Source: Mycobacterium sp.
GTDB lineage: Bacteria; Actinomycetota; Actinomycetes; Mycobacteriales; Mycobacteriaceae
Direction: 5' to 3'
Length of the DNA: 56,088 nt
NCBI GenBank assembly: GCA_031292665.1
Contig: JARLGR010000091.1
Span: forward strand, 1 to 56,088
Below, one piece after another: positions 17,514 to 25,329 of the stretch. The notes beneath the pieces were generated by a model that saw only the letters and a program-made list of their open reading frames with translations, was not told the DNA's origin and made no database searches. A program made the translations under genes and the position numbers. Position 1 is the first letter of the stretch; the number at the start of each line of letters is the position of its first letter.

Positions 17514-19298
17514 TCAGCCCTGCGGCCGCTTACCCGACGCAACCTCTTCGGGATACTCGTCGTAGTACGGCACGTAGCCCTCGTCGCGGCCGGCCAGCAC
17601 GTACAGCGGGTCCTCCACGTCGGGGCCGTAGGCCTCGTCGCGCAGCTCCACCTTGCGGCTCTTGAACGTCGTGGTCTGCACCAGCTCCGTGACCACCCGC
17701 ACGAACAGCGGCAGCGCGTAAGGCGGGAGCTGGCCGTACACCGCTTGGGCCAGGGACCGGCCGTCGAACTGCGCGCCGTCGCGCAGCTTGATCGCGGCCA
17801 TCCCGGCGCGCCCGCCGGTGCGGGGAATCTCCACCCCGAACACCGTGCACTGCTCGAGGGCGTCGTCGGTGGCCAGGGCCGCTTCGACCTGCGTGGTGGC
17901 GACGTTCTCGCCCTTCCAGCGGAAGGTGTCGCCGAGCCGGTCGACGAACGCGGCGTGACCCAGGCCCTGCGGGCTCATCACGTCGCCGGTGTTGAACCAG
18001 CAGTCCCCCTCACGGAATGCGTTGCGCACCAACTTCTTCTCGCTGGACTCCTTGTCCGTGTAGCCGTCGAACGGCTGCAGCCGGTTGACCTTACTCAGCA
18101 ACAGGCCCGGCTCACCGGCGGGCACGCGAAGCACCCGCCCGTTCTCGTCGCGCAGCGGGGCGCCGGTGTCGGGGTCGTACTCAACGTAGGCCAACGGCAT
18201 CGGGAAGACGCCCGTGCTCCTGGGCACGTTGAAGATGTTGATGAACGCGGTGTTGCCCTCGCTGGAGGCGTAGAACTCACACACCCGCCCGATGCCGAAC
18301 CGATCCGTGAAGTCGTCCCAGATCTCCGGGCGCAGCCCGTTGCCGGCGATCACCCGCACCTTGTGCGCGCGGTCCGTTGGCTTGGGGGGCTGATTGAGCA
18401 GGTACCTACAGATCTCGCCGATGTAGATGAACGCCGTGGCCTCCGCGGCGATCACCTCGTCCCAGAACTTCGACGCCGAGAACGACGTGCCGAGGGCCAG
18501 CGTCGCCCCGGAATTGATCACCGACGACAACGCCACCGTCAGCGCGTTGTTGTGATACAGCGGCAGGCAGCTGTACAGCGTGTCGCTGCTCTTCAGCCGC
18601 AACCCCATGCCGCCGAACGCGGCCAGCGCCTTGAGCCACCGCAGGTGCGTCATCACGCTGGCCTTGGGGAACCCCGTCGTGCCCGACGTGAAGATGTAGA
18701 ACGCCGTGTCCCTGGCCGACACGGCGGACGCCGTCGCCGGATTGGTGGCCGGCGCGCTCGCGGCGAACCGCGCCAGGTCGTCGACGGTCAGCGTCGCGGT
18801 GGTGCCCGCCCCGCCGCACTCGGCGACGGCGCTGACCAGGTCGGTCTCCGCGATCAACACCTTGGCGTCCAGCAGTCCCAGGCTGTGCGCCAGCACCTCG
18901 CCGCGCTGGTGGTAGTTGATCATGCCGGCGACGGCGCCGCACTTGACCGCGGCCAGCATGGTCAGCACCGCGTTGGGCGAGTTGCGCAGCATGATCCCGA
19001 CCACGTCGCCGCTGCCGACGCCGCGCGCGGCCAGCACCGCGGCGTACCTGTTGGCGGTCGCGTTGGCGTCGCGGTAGGTCAGCTCCTGGTCACCGAACCT
19101 CAGGAAGACCCGATCGCCGTAGCGGGCGGCCCGTTCCTGGAACACCGTGCCGATCGATTTCTTCGACTTCGGCTGGGCCAGCAACCCGGTCAGCGCTCCG
19201 CGGACCATTACCGGCATGTCGGCCAGCAGGCCCGGCACGCGCGCTGCGATATCGGTCAGGCCGACCGCGGTGCGCGCTCCCCTCTCGTGATCGGACAC
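17514..19298 (-). CDS. fadD6: Long/very-long-chain acyl-CoA synthetase FadD6
   Basis: An adenylate-forming fatty-acid CoA ligase of the FATP/VLACS subfamily (Rv1206). The 594-residue protein has the AMP-binding P-loop FIFTSGTTGFPKASVMTH (about residues 190-210), CLPLYHNNAL, FYASSEGNTAFIN and the A8-type region WFNTGDVMSPQG followed by DRLGDTFRWKGENV. GTG 19298 is selected because VSDHERGARTAVGL aligns with the FadD6 N-terminus, while the frame upstream (to 19400) does not. It opens the minus-strand run fadD6-folP2-gpgS. The likely role is fatty acid uptake with activation. Confidence 0.93.
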   Translation of the reverse strand: MSDHERGARTAVGLTDIAARVPGLLADMPVMVRGALTGLLAQPKSKKSIGTVFQERAARYGDRVFLRFGDQELTYRDANATANRYAAVLAARGVGSGDVVGIMLRNSPNAVLTMLAAVKCGAVAGMINYHQRGEVLAHSLGLLDAKVLIAETDLVSAVAECGGAGTTATLTVDDLARFAASAPATNPATASAVSARDTAFYIFTSGTTGFPKASVMTHLRWLKALAAFGGMGLRLKSSDTLYSCLPLYHNNALTVALSSVINSGATLALGTSFSASKFWDEVIAAEATAFIYIGEICRYLLNQPPKPTDRAHKVRVIAGNGLRPEIWDDFTDRFGIGRVCEFYASSEGNTAFINIFNVPRSTGVFPMPLAYVEYDPDTGAPLRDENGRVLRVPAGEPGLLLSKVNRLQPFDGYTDKESSEKKLVRNAFREGDCWFNTGDVMSPQGLGHAAFVDRLGDTFRWKGENVATTQVEAALATDDALEQCTVFGVEIPRTGGRAGMAAIKLRDGAQFDGRSLAQAVYGQLPPYALPLFVRVVTELVQTTTFKSRKVELRDEAYGPDVEDPLYVLAGRDEGYVPYYDEYPEEVASGKRPQG

Positions 19299-19368
19299 GT
19301 TACCCCTCTGCACCCCTCGATTTCGGCTCAAAAACAAGCTTAATAGGGAGGTTGCGGCGCCAACCGGC

Positions 19369-19932
19369 TCAGGCTGGTGCACACGCCTCCACCGCGGCAC
19401 TCACCTTGTCGACCAGCACCAACCGGTCCATCGCCGTCTGCGAGATGTAGCCACGGTCGGCCAACCCGCACAACCAGAGCCACAGGCCTTCGTAGTGACC
19501 GAAGGAGTCCAGCAGCACGATGGGTTTGCGGTGCAAGCCGAGGTAGCCGGTGGTCCAGGCGTCGAGCAATTCGTCCAAGGTGCCGACGCCGCCCGGCAGC
19601 ACGATGAACGCATCGGCGCGGTCTTCCATCATCTGCTTGCGCTCCCGCATGGTCTCGCTGACGATCATCTCGTCGGCGTCCGCGTCGGCGATCTCGCGCC
19701 GCATCAAGGCCTGGGGGATGACGCCGACGGTCCGGCCCCCGCGCGACCGTGCCGCGCTCGCCACCGCACCCATAGCCGAGACCCGGCCGCCGCCCCACAC
19801 CAGGGTCCAGCCCCGCTCGGCGATCGCCTCGCCGAGTTCGTTGGCGAGCGTGAGCAATTCGGGGTGTTGCGGCCCGGACGCACAATACACGCAGACGGCC
19901 CAGTCGCCTGCCGTGTCGCGTTCCGGGCGCAT
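19369..19932 (-). CDS. LOG-family cytokinin riboside 5'-monophosphate phosphoribohydrolase
   Basis: The 187-residue Lonely Guy (LOG) protein (Rv1205) hydrolyses N6-modified AMP to free base and ribose phosphate. It shows the two family signatures, with PGGVGTLDELLDAW (about residues 118-131) and the Arg of SETMRERKQMMEDRADAF. N-terminal VCVYCASG and VWGGGRVSAMGAVA form the nucleotide-binding fold. ATG 19932 matches the known length. In M. tuberculosis its cytokinin product gives aldehydes that synergise with nitric oxide when the proteasome is defective. It is divergent from the ATPase gene, 61 bases away. Confidence 0.93.
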   Translation of the reverse strand: MRPERDTAGDWAVCVYCASGPQHPELLTLANELGEAIAERGWTLVWGGGRVSAMGAVASAARSRGGRTVGVIPQALMRREIADADADEMIVSETMRERKQMMEDRADAFIVLPGGVGTLDELLDAWTTGYLGLHRKPIVLLDSFGHYEGLWLWLCGLADRGYISQTAMDRLVLVDKVSAAVEACAPA

Positions 19933-19993
19933 ACCCGCCAAAGGTAGACCAAGCCCGGTGCGGGATGCACACCGCGCGCAATAAAATTCGGCG

Positions 19994-22132
19994 ATGCCGA
20001 TTCGATGGAACGTGCCCCAACACGCGGCGGCCCAGGAGCGGCTGGACGCGGTCCTGGATGGGGCCCTGGGAGCCGGGCGCGGGGCCGTCGTGCTCGGGCC
20101 CGACGGCGTCGGCAAATCGACCTTGGCCCGGTTGGCCGCCGAGAGTTACTGCGGCCGGCACCCGGCGACGCTGACCCGCTGGGTCACCGGGACCCCCACC
20201 GAACGCGCGATCCCCTTCGGCGCTTTCAGCCACCTTGTCGAGATCGCCGAGATCGGCAAGCCGGCGGCGCTGCTGCGGGCGGCCCGGGCCTCGTTGGACG
20301 GCGACGATCTGCTGCTGGTCGTCGACGACGCGCACGACCTGGACCTCCTGTCCGCCACGTTGGTGTATCAGTTGGCGCTGGTCGGGAAGGCCCGGATGAT
20401 CGTCAGCGCCCGCGGCCCGGATTTTGGGTCGGCCCCCGAGGCCATCGCGGCGTTGTGGACCGACGGGCTGCTCGACCGCATCGACATCGAGCAGCCCGGC
20501 GGGACGACCACACCTGCGGAGGTCGACGCGTTCCTTGCGGAATTGCCGGCGGCGGCGCGCTCGGTGCTGGACTACCTCGCCGTGGAGGAGCCGCTGTCGC
20601 TCGCCGATCTGACCACCCTCGCCGGCGACGGCACGGTGCAGGAGGCGGTGGAGTGCGGCGCGGCGGAAACCCGCGCGCGCGGCGGGGCCTCGGACGACCC
20701 CGTCGTGTACACGGCGCACCCGCTGTTCGCCGAACGAGCACGCGCCGCGCTCGGCCCCGACGAGGAGCGGCGACTGCGGACCGAACTGGTCACGCTGCTC
20801 TCGCAGCACCCGTCGGACCATCTCACCGATCGGCTGCGCCTGGCGTCCCTGGCGCTGGGCAGTGACGCCGTGCAGCCGGTAGCGCAGGTCGTCGCCGCCG
20901 CGCAGCAGGCGTTGCAATTGGGCGACCTCGCACTGGGCGAACGGCTGGCCCGTGCGGCGCTGGAGCGGTCCGGCGGCTTGGCGGCGCGGCTGGCGCTGGC
21001 GCATGCCCTGGCGTGGCGGGGCCGCGGCCGCGAGGCCGACGCGGTGCTGGCCGACGTGGACTCCGCCGCTCTGGCGGAACCGGCGCTGATGGACTGGACG
21101 CTGCTGCGCGCGGCAAACCAGTTCTGGATGCTCAGCGAGCCGGAGCGGGCCACAGCGTTTCTGCGGACCATCCGCAATCGGGTCACCGATGCCGGCGCAC
21201 GTACGACTCTCGACGGGTTGAGCGCCACCTTCGCCATGAACGCCGGCAATGTCGCGCACGCCGTTCGCGTCGGCCGCGAGGTGCTGGCGTCGCCGTCGGC
21301 CGACGACCAGGCGGTGGCCTGGGCGGCCAGCACGGCCGCCTTGTGTGCGGCGCGGCAGGGCAGATTCGACGACGTCGAGCCGCTCGCGCAGCGCGCCTTC
21401 GCCGCCGAGCATCCCGGGCTGCTGCGCTTCACCGTCGGGCTGGGCCAGACCAGCGCCCTGCTGATGGCGGGCAGGCTCGAGGCGGCGCGCGAAATCGCCC
21501 AGCAGTACACCGATTTCGCCGAACTGCAACAGCCGGGCCGCGCGATTGGTGAGGTCCTGCTGGCGCATGTCCTGATCGCGGGCGGCGAATTCGCCGAAGC
21601 GGCAGCGCTGCTCGGGCCTGCGGCCGCCACCTTGGAACGCACCGGCTACTCGTGGGGGCCGCTGTCGCTGATGCTGCTGGCCACCGCGCTGGCCCAGCAA
21701 GGAGACATACCCGGGTCCGCAAAAGCGTTGCGGCGCGCCGAGGCCCGGCACGGAACCAAGTCGGCGCTGTTCGCCCCGGAGCTTGGCGTGGCGCGGGCCT
21801 GGCGGCTCGCGTCCATGCGTGACCGGCACGGCGCGTTGGCCGCCGCACGCGACGCCGCCCGCACGGCCGAACGCGGCGGGCAGTCCGCGGTGGCGCTGCG
21901 GGCCTGGCACGAAGCAGTCCGGCTCGGCGACACCCGTGCCGCTGATCCGCTGGCCCGGCTGTGCAGCGAGATCGACTGCGCCGCGGGGCGACTCGCCCTC
22001 GCCCATGCGCGGGCGCTGGCGGCCGGTGACGAGGCGGCGCTGCGGGCCGTGTCGGACGACCTGGCGGCGGTCGGGATGCGCGCGGCGGCCGCGGATGCCG
22101 CCGCACAGGCCGAGGAGTGCGGCCGCCGGTAG
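19994..22132 (+). CDS. MalT/LuxR-like STAND ATPase with TPR-like helical repeats, no HTH (Rv1204c type)
   Basis: A 712-residue P-loop ATPase. Walker A GPDGVGKSTLARL is at about residues 34-46 and Walker B LLLVVDDAHDLDLL at about 104-117. A winged-helix-like part and a long all-helical Ala/Leu-rich region with TPR-like repeats (about 230-700, e.g. RLALAHALAWRGRGREADAVL) follow. This is the architecture of large LuxR/MalT-type regulators, but the protein ends in AAADAAAQAEECGRR without a C-terminal LuxR DNA-binding helix-turn-helix. It may therefore be a signalling or scaffold ATPase rather than a transcription factor. The M. tuberculosis orthologue is uncharacterised. A hairpin follows the stop. 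Confidence 0.75.
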   Translation: MPIRWNVPQHAAAQERLDAVLDGALGAGRGAVVLGPDGVGKSTLARLAAESYCGRHPATLTRWVTGTPTERAIPFGAFSHLVEIAEIGKPAALLRAARASLDGDDLLLVVDDAHDLDLLSATLVYQLALVGKARMIVSARGPDFGSAPEAIAALWTDGLLDRIDIEQPGGTTTPAEVDAFLAELPAAARSVLDYLAVEEPLSLADLTTLAGDGTVQEAVECGAAETRARGGASDDPVVYTAHPLFAERARAALGPDEERRLRTELVTLLSQHPSDHLTDRLRLASLALGSDAVQPVAQVVAAAQQALQLGDLALGERLARAALERSGGLAARLALAHALAWRGRGREADAVLADVDSAALAEPALMDWTLLRAANQFWMLSEPERATAFLRTIRNRVTDAGARTTLDGLSATFAMNAGNVAHAVRVGREVLASPSADDQAVAWAASTAALCAARQGRFDDVEPLAQRAFAAEHPGLLRFTVGLGQTSALLMAGRLEAAREIAQQYTDFAELQQPGRAIGEVLLAHVLIAGGEFAEAAALLGPAAATLERTGYSWGPLSLMLLATALAQQGDIPGSAKALRRAEARHGTKSALFAPELGVARAWRLASMRDRHGALAAARDAARTAERGGQSAVALRAWHEAVRLGDTRAADPLARLCSEIDCAAGRLALAHARALAAGDEAALRAVSDDLAAVGMRAAAADAAAQAEECGRR

Positions 22133-22141
22133 CCGTGACGC

Positions 22142-22201
22142 GCCGAGTGTCACGCCAGAGTGGCCGCCGGCGCCGAGCGTGGCGCTGGCGTGACGCTCGG
22201 C
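22142..22201. terminator. Inverted repeat after the ATPase gene
   Basis: The 17-base arms GCCGAGTGTCACGCCAG (22142-22158) and CTGGCGTGACGCTCGGC (22185-22201) pair with one mismatch. It begins 10 bases past the stop codon at 22132. It can fold into a strong hairpin and probably ends the transcript. Arms of this GCCGAGYGTCACGCCAG kind look like a dispersed mycobacterial repeat. Confidence 0.6.
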
Positions 22202-22301
22202 CCTGGTACATGGCGGCCGGACACCTTGCACTGCTGGTCAGCGATGTCCGTCCATATCGTCGTGTCACTACGAGCGGTCCCGCGCCAAACCGCACGGCGA
22301 T

Positions 22302-22337
22302 ACTCATGGATGAGTCAGCTATACTCATAGCATGAGT
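22302..22337 (+). promoter_or_regulatory. Promoter and operator of the first toxin-antitoxin module
   Basis: Two inverted repeats of the same ACTCAT/ATGAGT half-site are present: ACTCATGGATGAGT-type (22302-22315) and ACTCAT-AGC-ATGAGT (22323-22337). The -10 box TATACT (22320-22325) lies between and inside them, ending 6 bases before ATG 22332. The antitoxin transcript is therefore probably leaderless, and a dimeric ribbon-helix-helix antitoxin could bind both sites and cover the promoter. Confidence 0.65.
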
Positions 22338-22595
22338 AAGCGGCTGCAAGTCGTGCTCGATGCGGACGAGTGGCAAGAGTTGCAAATGATCGCACGCCGG
22401 CATCGGATGACCGTCTCCGACTGGGTACGCCGCACGCTGCGCGAAGCACGCGAGCGGGAACCAGGTGGCGACCTCGACGCCAAGTTGCGCGCCATTCGCG
22501 CCGCCGTACGTCATGAGTTCCCCGCCCCGGACATCGAGCAGATGCTCGAAGAGACCGAACGCGGATACCTGGACCCGCCCGAAGCTGCACGGTGA
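22332..22595 (+). CDS. vapB: Ribbon-helix-helix antitoxin (VapB/CopG-like)
   Basis: An 87-residue antitoxin. The N-terminal half (residues 3-40: [20 protein letters not shown] then [15 protein letters not shown]) fits a ribbon-helix-helix DNA-binding fold with a beta strand and two helices. The C-terminal part ([14 protein letters not shown]) is acidic and suited to occupying the toxin's active site. It overlaps the toxin start by 4 bases (GTGA at 22592-22595). It probably autorepresses through the two palindromes that span its promoter. I do not assign a VapB number. Confidence 0.85.
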   Translation: MSKRLQVVLDADEWQELQMIARRHRMTVSDWVRRTLREAREREPGGDLDAKLRAIRAAVRHEFPAPDIEQMLEETERGYLDPPEAAR

Positions 22596-22987
22596 TCTTC
22601 GTCGACACCAACATCCCTATGTACTTGGTGGGCGCCTCACGCCCACACAAGCTGGATGCGCAGCGCCTGCTCGAATCCGCACTCTCCGCCGGCGAACGAC
22701 TGGTCACCGACGCCGAGGTATTGCAGGAAATCTGTCACCGGTATGTGGCGATCAACCGGCGGGAGGCGATCCAGCCGGCCTTCGATGCCATCCTGCAAGT
22801 AGTAGACGATGTGCTGCCGATCGGCCGTGCCGACGTCGAGCACGCAAAGGACACCCTGTTGCGCTATCCAGCGTTATCGGCCAGGGATGCACTGCACGTC
22901 GCCGTTATGGCCCGCCACAACGTCACCCAACTGATGAGCTTCGACGGCGGCTTCGACAGCTACCCGGGAATCAAGCGACTGACCTGA
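22592..22987 (+). CDS. vapC: PIN-domain ribonuclease toxin (VapC-like)
   Basis: A 131-residue PIN-domain nuclease. The acidic metal-binding residues are present: Asp5 in [10 protein letters not shown], Glu in TDAEVLQEI (about residue 43), Asp in [11 protein letters not shown] (about 99) and Asp in LMSFDGGFD (about 115). It should cleave RNA (tRNA or rRNA in known VapCs) when free of antitoxin. The GTG start overlaps the antitoxin stop. The gene pair lies between the MalT-like ATPase gene and a secreted glycosidase, a position not occupied by TA genes in M. tuberculosis as I recall. Confidence 0.88.
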   Translation: MIFVDTNIPMYLVGASRPHKLDAQRLLESALSAGERLVTDAEVLQEICHRYVAINRREAIQPAFDAILQVVDDVLPIGRADVEHAKDTLLRYPALSARDALHVAVMARHNVTQLMSFDGGFDSYPGIKRLT

Positions 22988-23137
22988 GCGCCCGACGCCG
23001 CCGGGCGACGTCTGCCGCGTTGGCCGCGCCGGATCGTGCGTCAACCGTGACCCCGCCGTGTCGGCGCGGTGACGATCACCCATCACTGTTTGCACAGTGA
23101 GTTCAGGGGCCTGCGGTGCGCCGGGGTTGGAGGCACG

Positions 23138-24631
23138 ATGCGGATCCGTGTGGGCCGACTCGTTGCGGCCGGCCTGCTGATCGCGGCGCTGACGACCGAT
23201 GCATCTTCCGTCGTCGCCCCACCGGCCGCGTTGGCTGCCTCCCCCGGGCCAACCATGCCACTCGGCCACGCCGGCCGCTGGATGACCGACGCCGACGGGC
23301 GCGTGGTCGTGCTGCACGGGCTCAACCAGGTGTACAAGGTGCCGCCGTACACGCCGTCGGCCGACGGGTTCGGCGACGACGACGCGGCTTTCCTGGCCGC
23401 CAACGGGTTCAACGCGATGCGGGTGGGTGTCATCTGGGCGGCGGTAGAGCCGCAGCCGCTCGCTTACGACGACAACTACCTCGCCTCGATCGCACAGACG
23501 GTGGCGACGCTGGCGTCCCACGGCATCGTCAGCCTGCTCGAGTTCCATCAGGACCTCTACAACGAGGTGTTCCAGGGTGAGGGCGCCCCCGCGTGGGCGG
23601 TGCAGGCCGGCGGGCTGCCCAACCCGCAGCTGGGTTTTCCCGGCAACTACTTCGCCAACCCCGCCGAGGACTATGCCTGGAATGCCTTCTGGCGGGACGC
23701 GCCGGCGCCGGACGGGATCGGGCTGCAGGACCACTACGCGCGCGCCTGGGCGCATGTCGCGGCCTTCTTCCGCGGCAACCCGGGAGTGTTCGGCTACGAG
23801 GTGTTGAACGAGCCGTGGCCGGGCCTGGTGTGGGAGCCGTGCGCGAACCCGGTGTTGGGCTGCTTGCTCTCCGACGCGAAGCTGAGGGCCTTCTACAACC
23901 GGGTCGTGCCGGCGATTCGGGCCGCCGACCCGACCACGCTGGCGTTCTTCGAGCCGAACCTGCTGTTCGACGAGGGGATCCACACCGACCTCGGCACGGT
24001 GGCCGACCCGAGCACCGGGTTCTCGTTCCACGACTACTGCGCTATCGAGTCGGTGCTGCACCAAGACATCACCTGTAGCCAGCAGGACCGGGCTACGTTC
24101 AACAACGCGCGCCGCTACACGGCCATCCACAGCATCCCGGCGCTGTTGACGGAGTTCGGTGCTACCGACGATCTGGCAAACCTCGCCGGGGTGTTGCACC
24201 GGGCCGACGATGACCGAATGGGCTGGCTGGAGTGGGCGTACACGGGCAACGACAAGACGAGCTCCGCATCGTCGCCGACCGCCCAGGCCCTGGTCTTCGA
24301 CCCCAGCCAGCCGCCGACGGGTGCCAACGTCAACACGGCCAAGCTCGCGGTCCTCGCCGCGCCGTACCCCCAGGTGGTCGCGGGCACGCCGAAGGAGTGG
24401 TCGTTCGGCTCGGGCACGTTCCGGCTGTGCTACTCCACCGAACGGGCCGACCGCCAGGGCCGGTTCTCCCTCGCCGCGCAGACGTTCGTCTCGGTGACCC
24501 CGATCGAGTACCCGAACGGCTATCACGTGAGCGTCAAAGGCGGACAAGTCGTTTCGGCGCCGAACGCTCCGGTGCTGGCCGTCGTGGCGGACGCGGGCGC
24601 AGACAGCGTCGACGTCGTCGTCACCCCGTGA
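23138..24631 (+). CDS. Secreted GH5 glycosidase, endoglycoceramidase-like
   Basis: A 497-residue exported glycoside hydrolase of family 5. Residues 1 to about 34 form a Sec signal peptide (RVGRLVAAGLLIAALTTDAS, then AALAASPGP). The TIM barrel includes HGLNQVYKVPPY, NGFNAMRVGVIWAAVEP and LLEFHQDLYNE. The acid/base Glu225 is in YEVLNEPWPG and the nucleophile Glu339 in LLTEFGAT. A small beta domain forms the C-terminus. These segments match endoglycoceramidases, which cleave the sugar from glycosphingolipids. Host glycolipid is a possible substrate, but a mycobacterial glycolipid is also possible. ATG 23138 follows a good GGAGG at 6 bases. Toxin-antitoxin genes flank it on both sides. Confidence 0.88.
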   Translation: MRIRVGRLVAAGLLIAALTTDASSVVAPPAALAASPGPTMPLGHAGRWMTDADGRVVVLHGLNQVYKVPPYTPSADGFGDDDAAFLAANGFNAMRVGVIWAAVEPQPLAYDDNYLASIAQTVATLASHGIVSLLEFHQDLYNEVFQGEGAPAWAVQAGGLPNPQLGFPGNYFANPAEDYAWNAFWRDAPAPDGIGLQDHYARAWAHVAAFFRGNPGVFGYEVLNEPWPGLVWEPCANPVLGCLLSDAKLRAFYNRVVPAIRAADPTTLAFFEPNLLFDEGIHTDLGTVADPSTGFSFHDYCAIESVLHQDITCSQQDRATFNNARRYTAIHSIPALLTEFGATDDLANLAGVLHRADDDRMGWLEWAYTGNDKTSSASSPTAQALVFDPSQPPTGANVNTAKLAVLAAPYPQVVAGTPKEWSFGSGTFRLCYSTERADRQGRFSLAAQTFVSVTPIEYPNGYHVSVKGGQVVSAPNAPVLAVVADAGADSVDVVVTP

Positions 24632-24649
24632 TCGGGATCGCCAGATGGT

Positions 24650-25045
24650 TCAGAGGTTGAGGACGCGGACGAGCCCCTCCAGTCCGGTGAAGTCATCGCC
24701 GTTGCGGGTGTAGAGATCGAGGCCGCTGGCGTGCGCGGTCGCCGCGATCAGCAGGTCGGCAACTCGGCTCCTCGGCGTCCTTCCTTCACGCGCCACGGCG
24801 GCGACGACGAGTCCGTAACTGCGTGCCGCCGCCGCGTCGAACGGAATCGGTTCGAGTACCGACTCGACTTCCTGCAGCCGGGCCTGCCGCTTGGCCGCTT
24901 CGACCGCGTTGCCGGCCAGATGTGGGCCGGACGCCAATTCAGCAACGGTGATCGCGGAGATCGCCATTTCGTCGGGCAGTGCGGCCATGACGGCCGGGTC
25001 ATGCCAGTCCACGACGACGGAGGTGTCGAGAAGGCCGGAGGCCAC
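24650..25045 (-). CDS. vapC: PIN-domain ribonuclease toxin of the second VapBC module
   Basis: A 131-residue PIN nuclease with the four expected acidic sites: Asp7 (GLLDTSVVVDW), Glu36 (ITVAELASG), Asp97 (RVADLLIAATA) and Asp117 (LYTRNGDDF). That is the standard VapC set, so an intact toxin is predicted. The GTG start at 25045 lies 2 bases after the antitoxin stop. Its gene converges on the GH5 gene with an 18-base gap. It is not closely similar to the first toxin at 22592, so the two modules are independent rather than duplicates. Confidence 0.9.
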   Translation of the reverse strand: MASGLLDTSVVVDWHDPAVMAALPDEMAISAITVAELASGPHLAGNAVEAAKRQARLQEVESVLEPIPFDAAAARSYGLVVAAVAREGRTPRSRVADLLIAATAHASGLDLYTRNGDDFTGLEGLVRVLNL

Positions 25046-25047
25046 GC

Positions 25048-25296
25048 TTACAGTCCCTGGTCGATCAACCGGTCCAGGTCGGCGCGGAACTGACGATGGT
25101 CGATGCGGACACCGCCCGTGGCCAGCGCCGCGACTTCATCGCGGGATATGAAGGAACGACGACCGGCTCTGATCGGGCGAAGCTCGGCCACTGGCTCACC
25201 GTTGCGGGTGACGACGAACGTCTCGCCCGCCGTTACCGCTTCAATCACCCTGGCGTTGTCGTTGCGCAGTTCACGCTGTGCAATGGTTCTGGCCAT
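25048..25296 (-). CDS. vapB: Phd/YefM-type antitoxin of the second VapBC module
   Basis: An 82-residue Phd/YefM-fold antitoxin. The N-terminus TIAQRELRNDNARVIEAVTA and the strand TFVVTRNGEPVAELRPI are typical of the family. The C-terminal half (DHRQFRADLDRLIDQGL) is the toxin-binding helix. It differs in fold from the ribbon-helix-helix antitoxin of the neighbouring module. A palindrome with an embedded -10 element lies 8 bases upstream. Confidence 0.9.
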   Translation of the reverse strand: MARTIAQRELRNDNARVIEAVTAGETFVVTRNGEPVAELRPIRAGRRSFISRDEVAALATGGVRIDHRQFRADLDRLIDQGL

Positions 25297-25303
25297 CCGC
25301 CCG

Positions 25304-25324
25304 ATTGTAGCAAATTGCGCTACA
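25304..25324 (-). promoter_or_regulatory. Operator/promoter of the second VapBC module
   Basis: TGTAGC (25306-25311) and GCTACA (25319-25324) are perfect inverted arms around AAATTGC. On the minus strand TACAAT (25309-25304) fits the TANNNT -10 pattern and ends 7 bases before ATG 25296, so the transcript is probably leaderless. The antitoxin complex bound to the palindrome would block this promoter. Confidence 0.6.
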
Positions 25325-25329
25325 GAGAG

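Noticed and set aside
17349..19343. 664-codon plus-strand frame
   Set aside because: Antisense to fadD6; no domain recognised, and composition is that of a shadow.
19933..22231. Long minus-strand extension of the LOG frame
   Set aside because: The same frame as LOG is open far upstream over the ATPase gene, but LOG's own start at 19932 fits the family, and the rest is antisense to a clear ATPase.
22874..24547. 557-codon minus-strand frame
   Set aside because: Antisense to the GH5 gene, which has a signal peptide and catalytic motifs.
22332..25296. Phage or insertion-sequence origin of the TA/GH5 patch
   Set aside because: No integrase, transposase, terminal repeats or attachment site could be seen; TA genes alone do not show a mobile element.
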